A stretch of DNA of 64,000 nt, taken from the NCBI RefSeq assembly GCF_036408795.1, contig NZ_JAZGJP010000001.1, positions 124,001 to 188,000 of the forward strand. Direction: 5' to 3'. Below, piece after piece: positions 40,452 to 49,475 of the stretch (the first letter of the stretch is position 1; the number at the start of each line of letters is the position of its first letter). Under the pieces are notes generated by a model, which was not told where the DNA came from, did not search any database, and saw only the letters and a program-made list of their open reading frames with translations. Origin of the DNA: Olsenella_L kribbiana (GTDB lineage Bacteria > Actinomycetota > Coriobacteriia > Coriobacteriales > Atopobiaceae). The position numbers and the translations under genes were made by a program.

Positions 40452-41246
40452 TTACGACAGGAGCATGCGGTCGTTGGCAAGCTCGCCGCCCGAGACCTCC
40501 TCGAACTTCTTCAGAAGGTCTGCGACCTTGAGCTTTGCCTTCTCTTCGCCGCGTACATCGTAGATGATCTGGCCTTCATGCATCATGATGAGACGGTTGC
40601 CGAGCCTGATGGCATCGTGCATGTTGTGTGTCACCATGAGGGTCGTAAGGCCGTTCTCGTCGACAAGCTTCTGCGTGAGCGAGAGGACCTTGGCAGCCGT
40701 CTTCGGGTCGAGGGCTGCCGTATGCTCGTCGAGCAGGAGCAGCTTCGGCTTCTTGAGGACTGCCATGAGAAGCGTCAGCGCCTGGCGCTGGCCACCAGAA
40801 AGCAGTCCCACCTTCGAGGTCATGCGCGTCTCAAGGCCGAGGTCGAGTTCCTTCAGGCGGTCGACATAGCTTTCGCGCTCGGACTTGCCGATGCCCCAGG
40901 CAAGGCCGCGGTGCTGGCCCCTGCGTGCAGCAAGGGCAAGATTCTCGTCGATCTGCATGTCAGCTGCTGTGCCGCGCATGGGGTCCTGGAAGACGCGTCC
41001 CAGATCGGCTGCACGCTTGTATTCGGGCAGGCGCGAGACATCCTGTCCGTCGAGCTCGATCGTGCCGCCATCAGGCGGGAAGACGCCTGCGACGATGTTC
41101 AGGAGCGTCGATTTGCCGGCGCCATTGCCGCCGATGACCGTGACGAAATCGCCGTCTGCAAGATCGAGGTTCACGCCGCGCAGAGCCGGCTTCTCGTTCA
41201 CCGTGCCCTTGTTGAAGGTCTTTGTGACATTCGTGAGCTTGAGCAT
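40452..41246 (-). CDS. ABC transporter ATP-binding protein (TrpZ-like)
   Basis: 264 residues. Walker A in GGNGAGKST, Q-loop RVFQDP, signature in LLSGGQRQALT, Walker B KLLLLDEHTAALDPK, H-loop VTHNMHDAI. The branched-chain/TrpXYZ-like character is suggested by DPMRGTAADMQIDENLALA and by its partners. DEHTAALDP (His for Pro in the usual DEPT) is common in this subfamily. The start shares a base with the permease stop. Third gene of the binding protein-permease-ATPase operon. Confidence 0.92.
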   Translation of the reverse strand: MLKLTNVTKTFNKGTVNEKPALRGVNLDLADGDFVTVIGGNGAGKSTLLNIVAGVFPPDGGTIELDGQDVSRLPEYKRAADLGRVFQDPMRGTAADMQIDENLALAARRGQHRGLAWGIGKSERESYVDRLKELDLGLETRMTSKVGLLSGGQRQALTLLMAVLKKPKLLLLDEHTAALDPKTAAKVLSLTQKLVDENGLTTLMVTHNMHDAIRLGNRLIMMHEGQIIYDVRGEEKAKLKVADLLKKFEEVSGGELANDRMLLS

Positions 41247-42163
41247 CAGCGCTCGCCTCCCTTCGAGTAGGAGAGACGCTGCTGCCTGCGCTCCAGGATG
41301 ACGGGGATGACAAGGGCAAGGGCGACGATGATGGCAGAGAAGAGCTTCATATCGTTTGCGTCCATGCCCATCTGGAGGACGATGGCACGGATCAGGAAGT
41401 AGACGACAGAGCCGACGACCGCGGAAGTGAGGCGGCTGCCAAAGGCCTGGAGCTTGCCCGGGGTGAGACGGCCGAGCACCTCGCCGATCACGATGGCAGC
41501 AAGGCCGATAACGATGGCACCAGTGCCCATGTTGATGTCAGCGTACTTCTGGCTCTGGCAGACAAGAGCGCCAGAAAGACCGACAAGGCCGTTCGAAATC
41601 ATGAGGGCAAGAAGCTTCGTCACACGCACATCGATGCCGAGCGCGCGGCACATATGCTCATTCTGGCCCGTGGCGCGGAGGGCAGAGCCAATCTCGGTGC
41701 CGAAGAACCAGTACAGAAGCACGATGCAGAGCACGGCGACCAGGATGCCGATGATGAAGGATGCGACGCTCTGGGAGACACCCAGAAGCGAAGCAAGACG
41801 GGTGAAGACAGTGTCGACATTTAGGAGCGGAACATTGGACTTGCCCATGATGCGCAGGTTGATGGACCAGAGTGCAATCTGAGTAAGGATTCCTGCAAGG
41901 ATGGCAGGGATATCGAAGACCGTATGGAGCAGGCCGGTGACAGCGCCTGCAATGACACCGGCAAGGGTGCCAAGAAGAATGGCGAGAAACGGATCGAGGC
42001 CAAGCGCGACCGATGCGGTCGCGGCGACGCAGCCGCCCAAGGCAAAGCTGCCGTCGACCGTAAGATCTGCGATGTCGAGCATCTTGTAGGTGATGAAGAC
42101 GCCCAGGACCATGATGCCCCAGAGAATACCCTGGTAGACGGCCCCGGTAAGAGCAAGAAGCAT
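41246..42163 (-). CDS. ABC transporter permease (TrpY-like, branched-chain type)
   Basis: 305 residues from ATG 42163, preceded by AAGGAGGA with seven bases spacing; an upstream start at 42214 is rejected. About nine membrane helices. YKMLDIADLTVDGSFALGG is the usual substrate-path block of this permease family (LivH-like), and GTEIGSALRATGQNEHMCRALGI is the ATPase-contact loop. One permease gene suggests a homodimeric channel. It pairs with a PF04392-type binding protein, the combination seen in TrpXYZ importers, so an aromatic amino acid or related substrate is possible. Confidence 0.9.
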   Translation of the reverse strand: MLLALTGAVYQGILWGIMVLGVFITYKMLDIADLTVDGSFALGGCVAATASVALGLDPFLAILLGTLAGVIAGAVTGLLHTVFDIPAILAGILTQIALWSINLRIMGKSNVPLLNVDTVFTRLASLLGVSQSVASFIIGILVAVLCIVLLYWFFGTEIGSALRATGQNEHMCRALGIDVRVTKLLALMISNGLVGLSGALVCQSQKYADINMGTGAIVIGLAAIVIGEVLGRLTPGKLQAFGSRLTSAVVGSVVYFLIRAIVLQMGMDANDMKLFSAIIVALALVIPVILERRQQRLSYSKGGER

Positions 42164-42189
42164 TGAGCTTTCCTCCTTTTCCAAAAGCA

Positions 42190-42213
42190 TGCCCGGCGAA
42201 AATGGGCCGGGCA
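42190..42213 (-). terminator. Hairpin between binding-protein and permease genes
   Basis: TGCCCGGC pairs perfectly with GCCGGGCA around eight bases, in the 105-base gap after the binding-protein stop. As in the iron(III)-type operon of this window, it probably tunes the ratio of binding protein to permease. Confidence 0.6.
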
Positions 42214-42268
42214 CAGAATAGAGCAGCGATACTGGACGGCAGGAAGGTCCTGCCAGAGCTCTGTCCTC

Positions 42269-43237
42269 TTACTGGATGACAGAGAGGTCGACGCCTATCG
42301 CCCTCGCGGTCTCTTCGTTCGTCGAGAGCGTGCATTCGCTGGCATCGAGCGTCTCGATCGGCATGTCAGCAGGCTTCGACTCGCCCTTCAGGATCTTCAC
42401 GGCCATCTCGCCCGCCTTGTAGCCAAGCTTGTTGTAGTCAATGCCGTAGGTGGTAAGGCCGCCGTTGTCGACCATGCCCTTCTCGCCGCAGATGACGGGC
42501 AGCTTGTCCTCGTTGGCGACCATAGCGACCGTTGTCATTCCGGCAGCGATCGTGTTGTCTGTCGGAGCGTAGCAGGCATCGACCTTCCCGACCATGGACT
42601 CGACGACCTGCTGGATCTCGTTCGAGCTCGAGACCGAGTAGCGCGTGACCTCGAGGCTGCGCTTGGCTGCAGCTTCCTCTGCCATCTGCACCTGGACATC
42701 GGAGTTGGACTCGGCCGTGCAGTAGAGGACGCCAACCTTCTTGGCATCAGGAAGGAGCTGGACAAGCAGGTCGAACTGGTCATCGACCGGCGTGAGGTCG
42801 GAGGTACCGGTGACATTTCCGCCCGGGGCATCGTTCGAGGCGACGAGGCCGGAGGCGGCAAAGTCGGTGATAGCGGTGCCGACGATGGGGATTTCTGTCG
42901 TGGCGCCTGCCACTGCCTGGGCAGCAGGGGTGGCGATGGCAAGAATCAGGTCGTCGCCGTCGTTCACGAGCTTCTGCGCGATGGTCTGGCAGGCAGACTG
43001 GTCATTCTGGGCATTCTGCTGGTCGATCGTGTAGGAGATGCCCGAATCGTCGAGCGCCTGGACGAATCCCTTGTTTGCCTGGTCGAGCGCTTCATGCTCG
43101 GTGAGCTGCAGGACACCGATCTTGAACTTCTTTTCGCCGCTCGTACCGGAGCATGCGGCAAGGCCACCTACGGCCAAATATGCTGCAGCACCTCCGAACA
43201 TTGCAAGTGCACCGCGACGCGTGATGTTTTTGGTCAT
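42269..43237 (-). CDS. ABC transporter substrate-binding lipoprotein (TrpX-like, PF04392 type)
   Basis: 322 residues from ATG 43237, with GAGGAGG eight bases upstream; a longer open frame to 43315 is not used. The N terminus ITRRGALAMFGGAAAYLA then VGGLAAC gives a twin-arginine signal with lipobox, like the other binding protein in this window. The fold has two lobes: IGVLQLTEHEALDQANKGFV, DLILAIATPAAQAVAGATTEIPIVGTAI-type segments, VGVLYCTAESNSDVQ and TTYGIDYNKLGYKAGEMA. These match the family that includes TrpX. Ligand unknown. Confidence 0.9.
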   Translation of the reverse strand: MTKNITRRGALAMFGGAAAYLAVGGLAACSGTSGEKKFKIGVLQLTEHEALDQANKGFVQALDDSGISYTIDQQNAQNDQSACQTIAQKLVNDGDDLILAIATPAAQAVAGATTEIPIVGTAITDFAASGLVASNDAPGGNVTGTSDLTPVDDQFDLLVQLLPDAKKVGVLYCTAESNSDVQVQMAEEAAAKRSLEVTRYSVSSSNEIQQVVESMVGKVDACYAPTDNTIAAGMTTVAMVANEDKLPVICGEKGMVDNGGLTTYGIDYNKLGYKAGEMAVKILKGESKPADMPIETLDASECTLSTNEETARAIGVDLSVIQ

Positions 43238-43601
43238 GCTGACAGCCTCCTCATTGTCGGTGCGCTGCTTTCGGGCCAGAAGTATCCAAGCAGGACGTTC
43301 AGCCATCTTCTGCAACGCAAATTGATACTAAAAGCATCCTACTTTCATAAAAGATGTAAAAAGGCAATGGCATGCAAGTGATAACGAGTATTTAACCGCA
43401 TGGATAAGGAATTGAGCAGCCAGCTTTCCGTCTAGAGCCCAAAGCATGGAAACGAAGGGCCGGCACCGCATTGTGCACCTCTCCCAGACCCGCCGCCCTG
43501 CCTTGACGGGCATTCAGGACAGCAGGCCTGGTGCCGAGGCTGACAGGACGCGCCTCATGCATGGGTGCGCCCCGTCCTTTCCAGCACCTCGTCGCTGGGG
43601 C
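43238..43601. promoter_or_regulatory. Promoter region of the TrpXYZ-like operon and adjoining gene-poor DNA
   Basis: The 200 bases next to the start are AT-rich and should hold the promoter; I do not find a T-box sequence or a certain -10/-35 pair. From about 43440 to 43601 the DNA is GC-rich but shows no supported gene; it lies just beyond the end of the decayed LysR gene. Confidence 0.4.
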
Positions 43602-44400
43602 TCACCTCTGCTCATGCGAAGCGCAGCGGGCACAGAGAAGGTCGAGGAACTCCTCTCTGATCGCATCGGCCGCAGCATCGTGGCGCACGAGATAGCCGAC
43701 ATTCATGATCTCAACGGTCTCGAGCGACACCGGAATGATGCCGCGGTCAGATGGATAGACTCCTGTTGCGATGTTGTAGCCATCATGCTCCGACAAGAGG
43801 CGCGCCAGAGATCCGTTGTCGCTGAGCGCGACATGGCTGTAGCAGGGAAGGTCGGCAGGCGGTTCCTCGGCGAGATCGGCCGACCCTTCCGTGCCCTGCA
43901 GATGGGCGAAGCGCGGCATGCCTGCCAGCTCTTCGGGCCTGATGCTTTCCTTCTGCGCGAGATCGCTGCCGGCGCGGACGAACACGTGCGGACGTGCGAT
44001 GAACAGCGGCCTGAATTCAAGGCCATTCGATTCGATGGAGCGCCCTACGACATGCCTGTTGTAGTCATTCAGGTAGATGATGCCCGCCGAGCTCCTGTGG
44101 TCATGGACATCCTGGATCACCTGGATGGTGCTCGCTCGCTCAGGGTGAGATGGCAGGCACGTTCGGTGTGGGCATCGAGCAGGACGCCGAAGGCTTCGAC
44201 GACGACTTCGTAATGCTGCGATGACACTGCAAAGCGCACCTCGGATTCGCCGCCCTCGGTGAAGCGTGACAGCACGAGATATGCCCGATCGACAATCTGG
44301 CGCGCGTAGCTTATTGCCTCGAGGCCCTCGTCGGTGGGACTGACGCCGCGGCTCGTGCGCTTGAAGATCGTGATTCCCAGCTCGCGCTCAGCGTGCCTGC
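43602..44400 (-). pseudogene. LysR-family transcriptional regulator, truncated and frameshifted
   Basis: The upstream part (44400 to about 44135) reads AERELGITIFKRTSRGVSPT, DEGLEAISYARQIVD, VRFAVSSQHYEVVVEAFGVL, then LTLSER. Another frame continues STIQVIQDVHDHRSSAGIIY and LNDYNRHVVGRSIESNGLEF to the stop at 43602. The slip falls in the repeat GAGCGAGCGAGC (near 44131-44142), consistent with loss of one base. The first 45 or so residues with the DNA-binding helix-turn-helix are missing. The sequence left of 44400 belongs to another gene fragment. It is non-functional as a regulator. Confidence 0.78.
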
Positions 44401-44410
44401 AGTGCTTGGT

Positions 44411-44539
44411 GTGAGCACATCCATCTTTGTCCTTGTTGCCTGGATAGCACGCACCCGCAAGGCCCCGCTCGGAAAGCTGATACTGCTTGCGGTCTGCGTG
44501 GCGCTTGGCTGCATGAATGGTCTAGTGCTGATCGTCTGA
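44411..44539 (+). pseudogene. C-terminal fragment of an unidentified membrane protein
   Basis: A plus-strand frame of 42 codons reads VSTSIFVLVAWIARTRKAP and LGKLILLAVCVALGCMNGL to a TGA at 44537-44539. It has two hydrophobic helices and looks like the end of a membrane protein whose start is gone. It abuts the broken end of the LysR gene, so a deletion probably joined the two. Confidence 0.4.
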
Positions 44540-44889
44540 TAGCAGCTGCCGCAACGGATGCAACAAGAAGCATGACGGAACAGCAGATCAAGATCGCCCG
44601 CCCATGCACCCGTGATGCGTGGCTTTCATGAGCTGCTTAGATACGAGACCGGCCATGCAACAGCCGAGCATGTCAATTGCTGGAGCTTCGATCAAGCCGC
44701 ACCATTTCTCTGAGTGCTTAGCAAGAAGGATGGCGGCAGATATAATCAAAGGCGAGACTGATGACTCTGAACAGGGGCTTTCGCCACACCCGTTCTGGAA
44801 GGACGGAGACACAGAAGCGGTCCCGCCAAGCGTCTTCTGGATGCATTGAACCAAGCAGCAGGACGGGCAAGCGATAAGGAATGCGAGCT
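44540..44889. other. Gene-poor stretch with a possible coding remnant
   Basis: A plus-strand frame (44619-44849) contains MSIAGASIKPHHFSECLA, then MAADIIKGETDDSEQG and HPFWKDGD, ending MH-stop. It has the look of decayed coding sequence, but I do not recognise it. A 26-base piece around KGETDD recurs at 34854-34879 with three mismatches. Confidence 0.3.
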
Positions 44890-45369
44890 ATGGAGTTTCG
44901 GAAGATAAGGAAGAAGAGAAACGAGATCGGCATCGATGCTGCAAAGGATCTGCTGGCTCGTTCCAGACGGGGAGTTCTGGCTGTGAATGGTGACGACGGA
45001 TATCCCTATGCCATTCCGATCAACTTCCTTTATGACGGAGAGCGCAATCAGATCATCTTTCATGGCGCAAAGGCAGGGCATAAGGTCGATTCCCTGAAGA
45101 GGAGCGACAAGGTATGCTTCACGGTCTTTGGCAACGAAACGATCAAGGACGAGCCATGGGCACCATATATGCAGAGCACGGTCATCTTCGGAAGATGCCA
45201 TCTGATAGACAGCCCTGAAGAGAACATCAGGTACGTGAGACAGTTCGCAATGAAATACTATCCCGATCCTGCTCTGGTGGAAGAAGAGATCGTGCGCTCG
45301 GGGCGCGCTGTGCAGATGTTCGTGATCGATATCGAGCATATGAGCGGCAAGGAAGTCCAGGAACGGTAG
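44890..45369 (+). CDS. Pyridoxamine 5'-phosphate oxidase-family FMN-binding protein (NimA-like)
   Basis: 159 residues from ATG 44890, nine bases after AAGGA; an ATG at 44881 directly abuts that site. The split-barrel fold is seen in LARSRRGVLAVNGDDGYPYAI, PINFLYDGERNQIIFHGAKAGHK and VCFTVFGNE, then VIFGRCHLID. It resembles the NimA-type nitroreductase-related proteins found widely in anaerobes, which bind FMN as dimers. The true substrate is unknown; drug resistance should not be assumed. Confidence 0.82.
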   Translation: MEFRKIRKKRNEIGIDAAKDLLARSRRGVLAVNGDDGYPYAIPINFLYDGERNQIIFHGAKAGHKVDSLKRSDKVCFTVFGNETIKDEPWAPYMQSTVIFGRCHLIDSPEENIRYVRQFAMKYYPDPALVEEEIVRSGRAVQMFVIDIEHMSGKEVQER

Positions 45370-45409
45370 AGAAGGGCAGCGCGAACCCCCCAAGCCATGA
45401 TCTTTTCGC

Positions 45410-45427
45410 TGCAGGACATGTCCTGCA
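45410..45427. repeat. Perfect 18-base palindrome between convergent genes
   Basis: TGCAGGACATGTCCTGCA lies 41 bases past the FMN-binding protein gene and about 100 bases past the galT stop. It may act in termination or as a protein site. No T tract is seen beside it. Confidence 0.5.
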
Positions 45428-45533
45428 AACCTTTACGTCAATGACGCGTCATCACATGCAGGAATGCCTCGTTGAGCATTTGTTCAATCTGCGTGCCCTA
45501 TGCAGGCAGTTCCTGCATGCAAATGTGCAGCTG

Positions 45534-47114
45534 CTACAGCGACGCTATGAAGCGCATCTGCCCCGCGCGCCCGGCTTCATCCCATTTGAAGACGCCGGCA
45601 TCCTCGAGCACATGCGAGAAGACTTCGCCGACAGCATCTTTCACGATGGCCTGGATGTTGTCTTCTGCAAGCTCCGGATGCGTCTGGGCAAGCCCTCTTG
45701 CCCAGACGGCATGGGCGGAAGCGAGCTCATCCTGCCTGAGCTCTTCGAGGGAGGCACCCTTGAGGAGGAGCTCCTCAGTGCGCTTGAGCTCGGGCACGAG
45801 GCGGGGAGGGAGGATGGCCAGACCCATGACCTCGATGAGGCCGATGTTCTCGCGCTTGATATGGTGCCACTGCTCATGCGGATGGAAGACGCCGAGCGGA
45901 TGGTCCTTCGAGGTGATATTGCACCTGAGAGCGAGGTAGGCCTCATAGGTGCCGTCATGCTTCCTGACGATAGGCGTGACCGTATTGTGGGCGCCATTCT
46001 CGTCGTGGGCGATGATGCCGAGATCGGGGTCGCTCCAGGCTCTCCAGCATGTGATGATGTGCTCTGCTGCATCGAGGATCTGGCTCCGGTTCTGGGAAGT
46101 GAGCCTCAGGACCGAGAGCGGCCACTTGAGGACTTCGCCCTTGATGTTGGGATATCCTGGGACCTCGAATGTCTCTGCCGTCTCTGCCTTCATCATCGCG
46201 AATTCATGCCTGCCGCCCTGGTAGTGGTCATGCGAGAGGATGGAGCCACCGACGATAGGCAGGTCGGCATTCGAGCCGATGAAGTAGTGGGGGAAGAGGT
46301 CCACGAAATCGAGCAGGCAGGAAAGCGACGCCCTGTCCACATGCATCGGGCGGTGGTGCGCGCTCATAGCGATGCAGTGCTCGTTGAAGTAGGCATAAGG
46401 GGAGTACTGAAAGCCCCACCGCTCGTGCCCGAGCTCGATCGGGATGATGCGGAGATTCTGGCGCGCTGGATGGGCGCCGAAGGCATCGGACGCAGGACGG
46501 CCCGCATATCCTTCGTTCTCGATGCAGAGCTGGCAGGCAGGATATTTCTCGCCTGCAGGCGCCTTGCCGGCTGCTGCAATCTCTCTGGGGTCCTTTTCCG
46601 GCTTCGAGAGATTGATCGTGATCTCGAGAGGACCGTAGGCGCTCTCATATGTCCAGCAGATGTTTCTGGCAATGGCTGACCTGCGCACATAGCCGGCATC
46701 GCAGCAGAGGCTGTAGAACCAGTCTGTTGCGGCCTGGGCGCCCTTGGTGCTTCTCTGATCAGCGAACTTCTTTACTATCTCAGACGGCCTTGGCATGAGG
46801 AGCCCCATGATCTCCATTGCGATGCGGTCGCGTCCCGAGGCAGTATTCTCCTCCTTGCCGGCAGCAATCGCATGCTCGGCAAGATCTGCCAGGAGCTTGT
46901 CGGGGACGTCAGATGACGCAGCAGGGGAGACAGCAGGATCTTCTGCATTCTCGGCCAGTGTCCATGCATCTTGAGGTCCAGGGCCGGTGTGTCCTATGGC
47001 AGAAAGCACGCTGTTGTATGCCCAGATGCGGTCTTCCCAGGCTAGCAGGCCGTGCACGGCTGCATAGTCGCAGATGGCTTCGATCTCTGCTGCAATGTCT
47101 TCAGCTACTCCCAT
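45534..47114 (-). CDS. galT: UTP-hexose-1-phosphate uridylyltransferase, type 2 GalT
   Basis: 526 residues from ATG 47114, which overlaps the end of galK by ten bases. Second enzyme of the Leloir pathway, exchanging galactose-1-phosphate with UDP-glucose. The length and order (N-terminal helical region, AITINLSKPEKDP-type block, NEGYAGRP, GGSILSHDHYQGG with the catalytic HDH, and HPHEQWHHIKRENIGLIEVMG) are those of the Gram-positive type 2 family, distinct from E. coli GalT. No UDP-galactose 4-epimerase gene is in view. Confidence 0.94.
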   Translation of the reverse strand: MGVAEDIAAEIEAICDYAAVHGLLAWEDRIWAYNSVLSAIGHTGPGPQDAWTLAENAEDPAVSPAASSDVPDKLLADLAEHAIAAGKEENTASGRDRIAMEIMGLLMPRPSEIVKKFADQRSTKGAQAATDWFYSLCCDAGYVRRSAIARNICWTYESAYGPLEITINLSKPEKDPREIAAAGKAPAGEKYPACQLCIENEGYAGRPASDAFGAHPARQNLRIIPIELGHERWGFQYSPYAYFNEHCIAMSAHHRPMHVDRASLSCLLDFVDLFPHYFIGSNADLPIVGGSILSHDHYQGGRHEFAMMKAETAETFEVPGYPNIKGEVLKWPLSVLRLTSQNRSQILDAAEHIITCWRAWSDPDLGIIAHDENGAHNTVTPIVRKHDGTYEAYLALRCNITSKDHPLGVFHPHEQWHHIKRENIGLIEVMGLAILPPRLVPELKRTEELLLKGASLEELRQDELASAHAVWARGLAQTHPELAEDNIQAIVKDAVGEVFSHVLEDAGVFKWDEAGRAGQMRFIASL

Positions 47115-48313
47115 GATGCAAAAGCACCCCTTTCTGCAATGTGATAGCGGCGCGTGGCATCCTTGCCGAGCCAGGCGTCCATCCTCTCCTGGAACTGGCC
47201 TGCTTCTGCAAGCGGGACGAAGCACTGGATCGTGCCGCCGAAGCCGCCGCCGTGGATCCGGCAAGCGCCTTTGCCTTCTAGAAGGCGCTCGGCAAGTGCA
47301 AGCGCAACCATTGCCGGCTGCTCGGCATTGCCTGTCGTCACATTCTGGAGATACATGGCAGAGCTCTTGCCCGACGCGCGCGTGAGTGCCAGGAACTCTT
47401 CGATATTGCCTTCCTGGAGTGCCTGCCACCTCTTCTGAACGAGCCGGTCCTCGTTCCAGTAATGGAGGGCACGGAGCACCGGCCTGTCGCCGAGCTTCTT
47501 CCTGAGCTCCGGCACCGCATCAAGGAACTTCTTCTCGTCCACATCGGCGAGACGGACCTTGCCGAAGGTGCGGGCCACTTCCTGCATCTCTTCGGGGATG
47601 GCGGCATAGGCGTCGGTCAGGTCCTCATGGCTCGCTCCGACCTTTGCCAAGATCAGGGCGTATCCTGCATCCTCGAAGTCATAGACAAGCTTCTCTGCCT
47701 TGGGATTCTCCTTATCGAAGAAATCGATGAAGGCAAGGCCGCCGAGACAGACCGAAGCCTGGTCCATGAGGCCACAGGGCTTGCCGAAATAGACGTTCTC
47801 GACTTTCTGGCACATGCGGGCAAGCTCGAGCGCATCGTAGCTCTTTCCGTCCCAAAACGCTTCCATGGCACGGCCGAGCGCCGCTTCGATGGCAGCGGAG
47901 GAGGAAAGCCCGCCACCCACGGGAATCGTGCTCGTAAGGGCGATATCGAAGCCGGAGGGCACCCTGCCATCCTCAGCCATGGATGCCGCCATGCCACGCA
48001 CAAGCGCAGCCGTCGTATTCTTCTCGTCTTCGCGGATCGAGAGGTCGGAGGCATCGACCGTGACGAGAGGGTAGCCATCGCTTGCAAGGCGGATCAGCGT
48101 GCCTTCTGTCTTTCTGGCTACGGCGTCGATTGCGACATCGAGGGCGCCCGCAATGACATGGCCACCCTCATGATCGGTGTGATTGCCGGCGATCTCGGAG
48201 CGTCCTGGTGCATGCACCTGAAGCAATTTGGCTCCCTTTTCTGGCTCGCCGAATGCTTCGTCGAAGACTTCGTGCGCCCGCATCTGTCCTTCCGTCATCT
48301 TTGAGGATTCCAT
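47105..48313 (-). CDS. galK: Galactokinase GalK
   Basis: 402 residues from ATG 48313, AAGGAGAG upstream. Phosphorylates galactose at C1. GHMP-kinase motifs: substrate signature APGRSEIAGNHTDHEGGH (a variant of the usual GRxNLIGEHTDY), ATP loop PVGGGLSSSAAIE, and C-terminal CRIHGGGFGGTIQCFV. GLMDQASVCLGG holds the catalytic aspartate. The variant signature keeps the HTD core. Middle gene of galM-galK-galT. Confidence 0.95.
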   Translation of the reverse strand: MESSKMTEGQMRAHEVFDEAFGEPEKGAKLLQVHAPGRSEIAGNHTDHEGGHVIAGALDVAIDAVARKTEGTLIRLASDGYPLVTVDASDLSIREDEKNTTAALVRGMAASMAEDGRVPSGFDIALTSTIPVGGGLSSSAAIEAALGRAMEAFWDGKSYDALELARMCQKVENVYFGKPCGLMDQASVCLGGLAFIDFFDKENPKAEKLVYDFEDAGYALILAKVGASHEDLTDAYAAIPEEMQEVARTFGKVRLADVDEKKFLDAVPELRKKLGDRPVLRALHYWNEDRLVQKRWQALQEGNIEEFLALTRASGKSSAMYLQNVTTGNAEQPAMVALALAERLLEGKGACRIHGGGFGGTIQCFVPLAEAGQFQERMDAWLGKDATRRYHIAERGAFASWE

Positions 48314-48353
48314 CTTGTGCTCTCCTTGTCTTGTCTGTCCAACATGCGGCAGC

Positions 48354-49433
48354 CTATCGCTGCGCATACGTGCCAAGCATCCAGGCAATGCCTATTTCGT
48401 AAGGCCTCTCTGGCGTGCAGACGGGCTGGGGCCACGACGGGTGATGTACGCAATCGGGGAAGTACTCAGCCTCGGCCGCAAAGCCAGCGCCTGCTACGTA
48501 GCTCGTCCCATCTTTCCCCTCCGGATCATCGAGCCAGTTTCCGGGATAGAGCTGGATGCCGGGAGTCGTCACAGAGATGTCGAGCGTACGTCCGGACTTC
48601 GGATCATGAGCTGAAAGGGCATGCCTGAGCTTGCCATCAGGCTCCCAGCCCCTTGCGCAGAAGCAGTGGTCGATGCCATGCCCCCGCTCGAGCTGAACCG
48701 ATGCCTGACCGAGATCTTGGCCCAATGCCTTGGGAGTCCTGAAGTCGAAAGGAGTGCCTGCCACGGGCAGGATGCGTCCATCCGGCACATGGTCGCCTGC
48801 TATCGGCAGGAAGCTGTCTGCATCGATTGCGACAACCGTATCGAGGGCAGAACCTGAAGCATGGCCCGCGAGATTGAAATACGTGTGGTTCGTCACGTTC
48901 ACGAACGTCTCTTTGTCGCTCTCGCACCGGTAGCGTATGTCGACTCTATAGCCATCCTGCTCTTCTACCCGAGAGAATGTTGCGGTGAAGCGGCGGTTGC
49001 CCGGAAGGCCAAGCTCTCCGTCTGCCAGATTGCAGGCAAGCGTCAGAGAATCATCCGACTCATCTTCGATGCGTTCCCAGAGCCTCTTGTGGAGGCCTTT
49101 CGTCAGGCTCGAGTGGAGGTTGTTTGCGTTGTCAGGCCCATCATTCCTCTCGAGTGCATATGGCTGCGAGCCAATCGTAAGCTCGGCGCCGCGGGTCCTG
49201 TTCGCGACAGGTCCGATTGTCGCGCCGTAGCAGGCGGGGTCATTGAGGTAGCCTTCAAGCCCGGAGAAGCCGAGCACGATATCATCCACGTTCCCGTCCC
49301 TGTCCGGAACGGAAAGGCCCAGTACCGTTGCGCCGAAATCGGTGACGGTCAGGGCAGCTTTGCCTGCTGGAATCGTATATTTCATGGCGCAGCTGCCATC
49401 TGGCAGCATGCCGAACATCGAGCTCTCGACCAT
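48354..49433 (-). CDS. galM: Galactose mutarotase (aldose 1-epimerase) GalM
   Basis: 359 residues from ATG 49433, six bases after GGGAGG; another ATG at 49439 overlaps that site. Interconverts anomers of galactose before phosphorylation. Landmarks: ATVLGLSVPDRDG, GATIGPVANRTRGAELTI (R in the active site), NNLHSS, FVNVTNHTYFNLAGH (catalytic His), and the catalytic glutamate near the C terminus, probably within AAEAEYFPDCVHHPSWPQP. First gene of the operon; the promoter region is shared with the divergent LacI-type gene. Confidence 0.92.
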   Translation of the reverse strand: MVESSMFGMLPDGSCAMKYTIPAGKAALTVTDFGATVLGLSVPDRDGNVDDIVLGFSGLEGYLNDPACYGATIGPVANRTRGAELTIGSQPYALERNDGPDNANNLHSSLTKGLHKRLWERIEDESDDSLTLACNLADGELGLPGNRRFTATFSRVEEQDGYRVDIRYRCESDKETFVNVTNHTYFNLAGHASGSALDTVVAIDADSFLPIAGDHVPDGRILPVAGTPFDFRTPKALGQDLGQASVQLERGHGIDHCFCARGWEPDGKLRHALSAHDPKSGRTLDISVTTPGIQLYPGNWLDDPEGKDGTSYVAGAGFAAEAEYFPDCVHHPSWPQPVCTPERPYEIGIAWMLGTYAQR

Positions 49434-49457
49434 ATGCATCCTCCCTGCTTCCGCTAC

Positions 49458-49475
49458 AATGTTAACGTACGCATT
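49458..49475. promoter_or_regulatory. Candidate LacI-family operator between galM and its regulator
   Basis: AATGTTAACGTACGCATT is an imperfect palindrome centred on ACGT/CG (12 of 18 positions symmetric), the usual layout for LacI-family operators. It lies about 25 bases before the galM start and 86 before the regulator GTG, able to control both. Confidence 0.45.

Noticed and set aside
43238..43440. T-box leader for the TrpXYZ-like operon
   Set aside because: The conserved T-box core (AGGGTGGNACCGCG) does not occur on the minus strand there.
45441..46679. Long plus-strand frame opposite galT
   Set aside because: Antisense shadow; GalT motifs on the minus strand are unambiguous.
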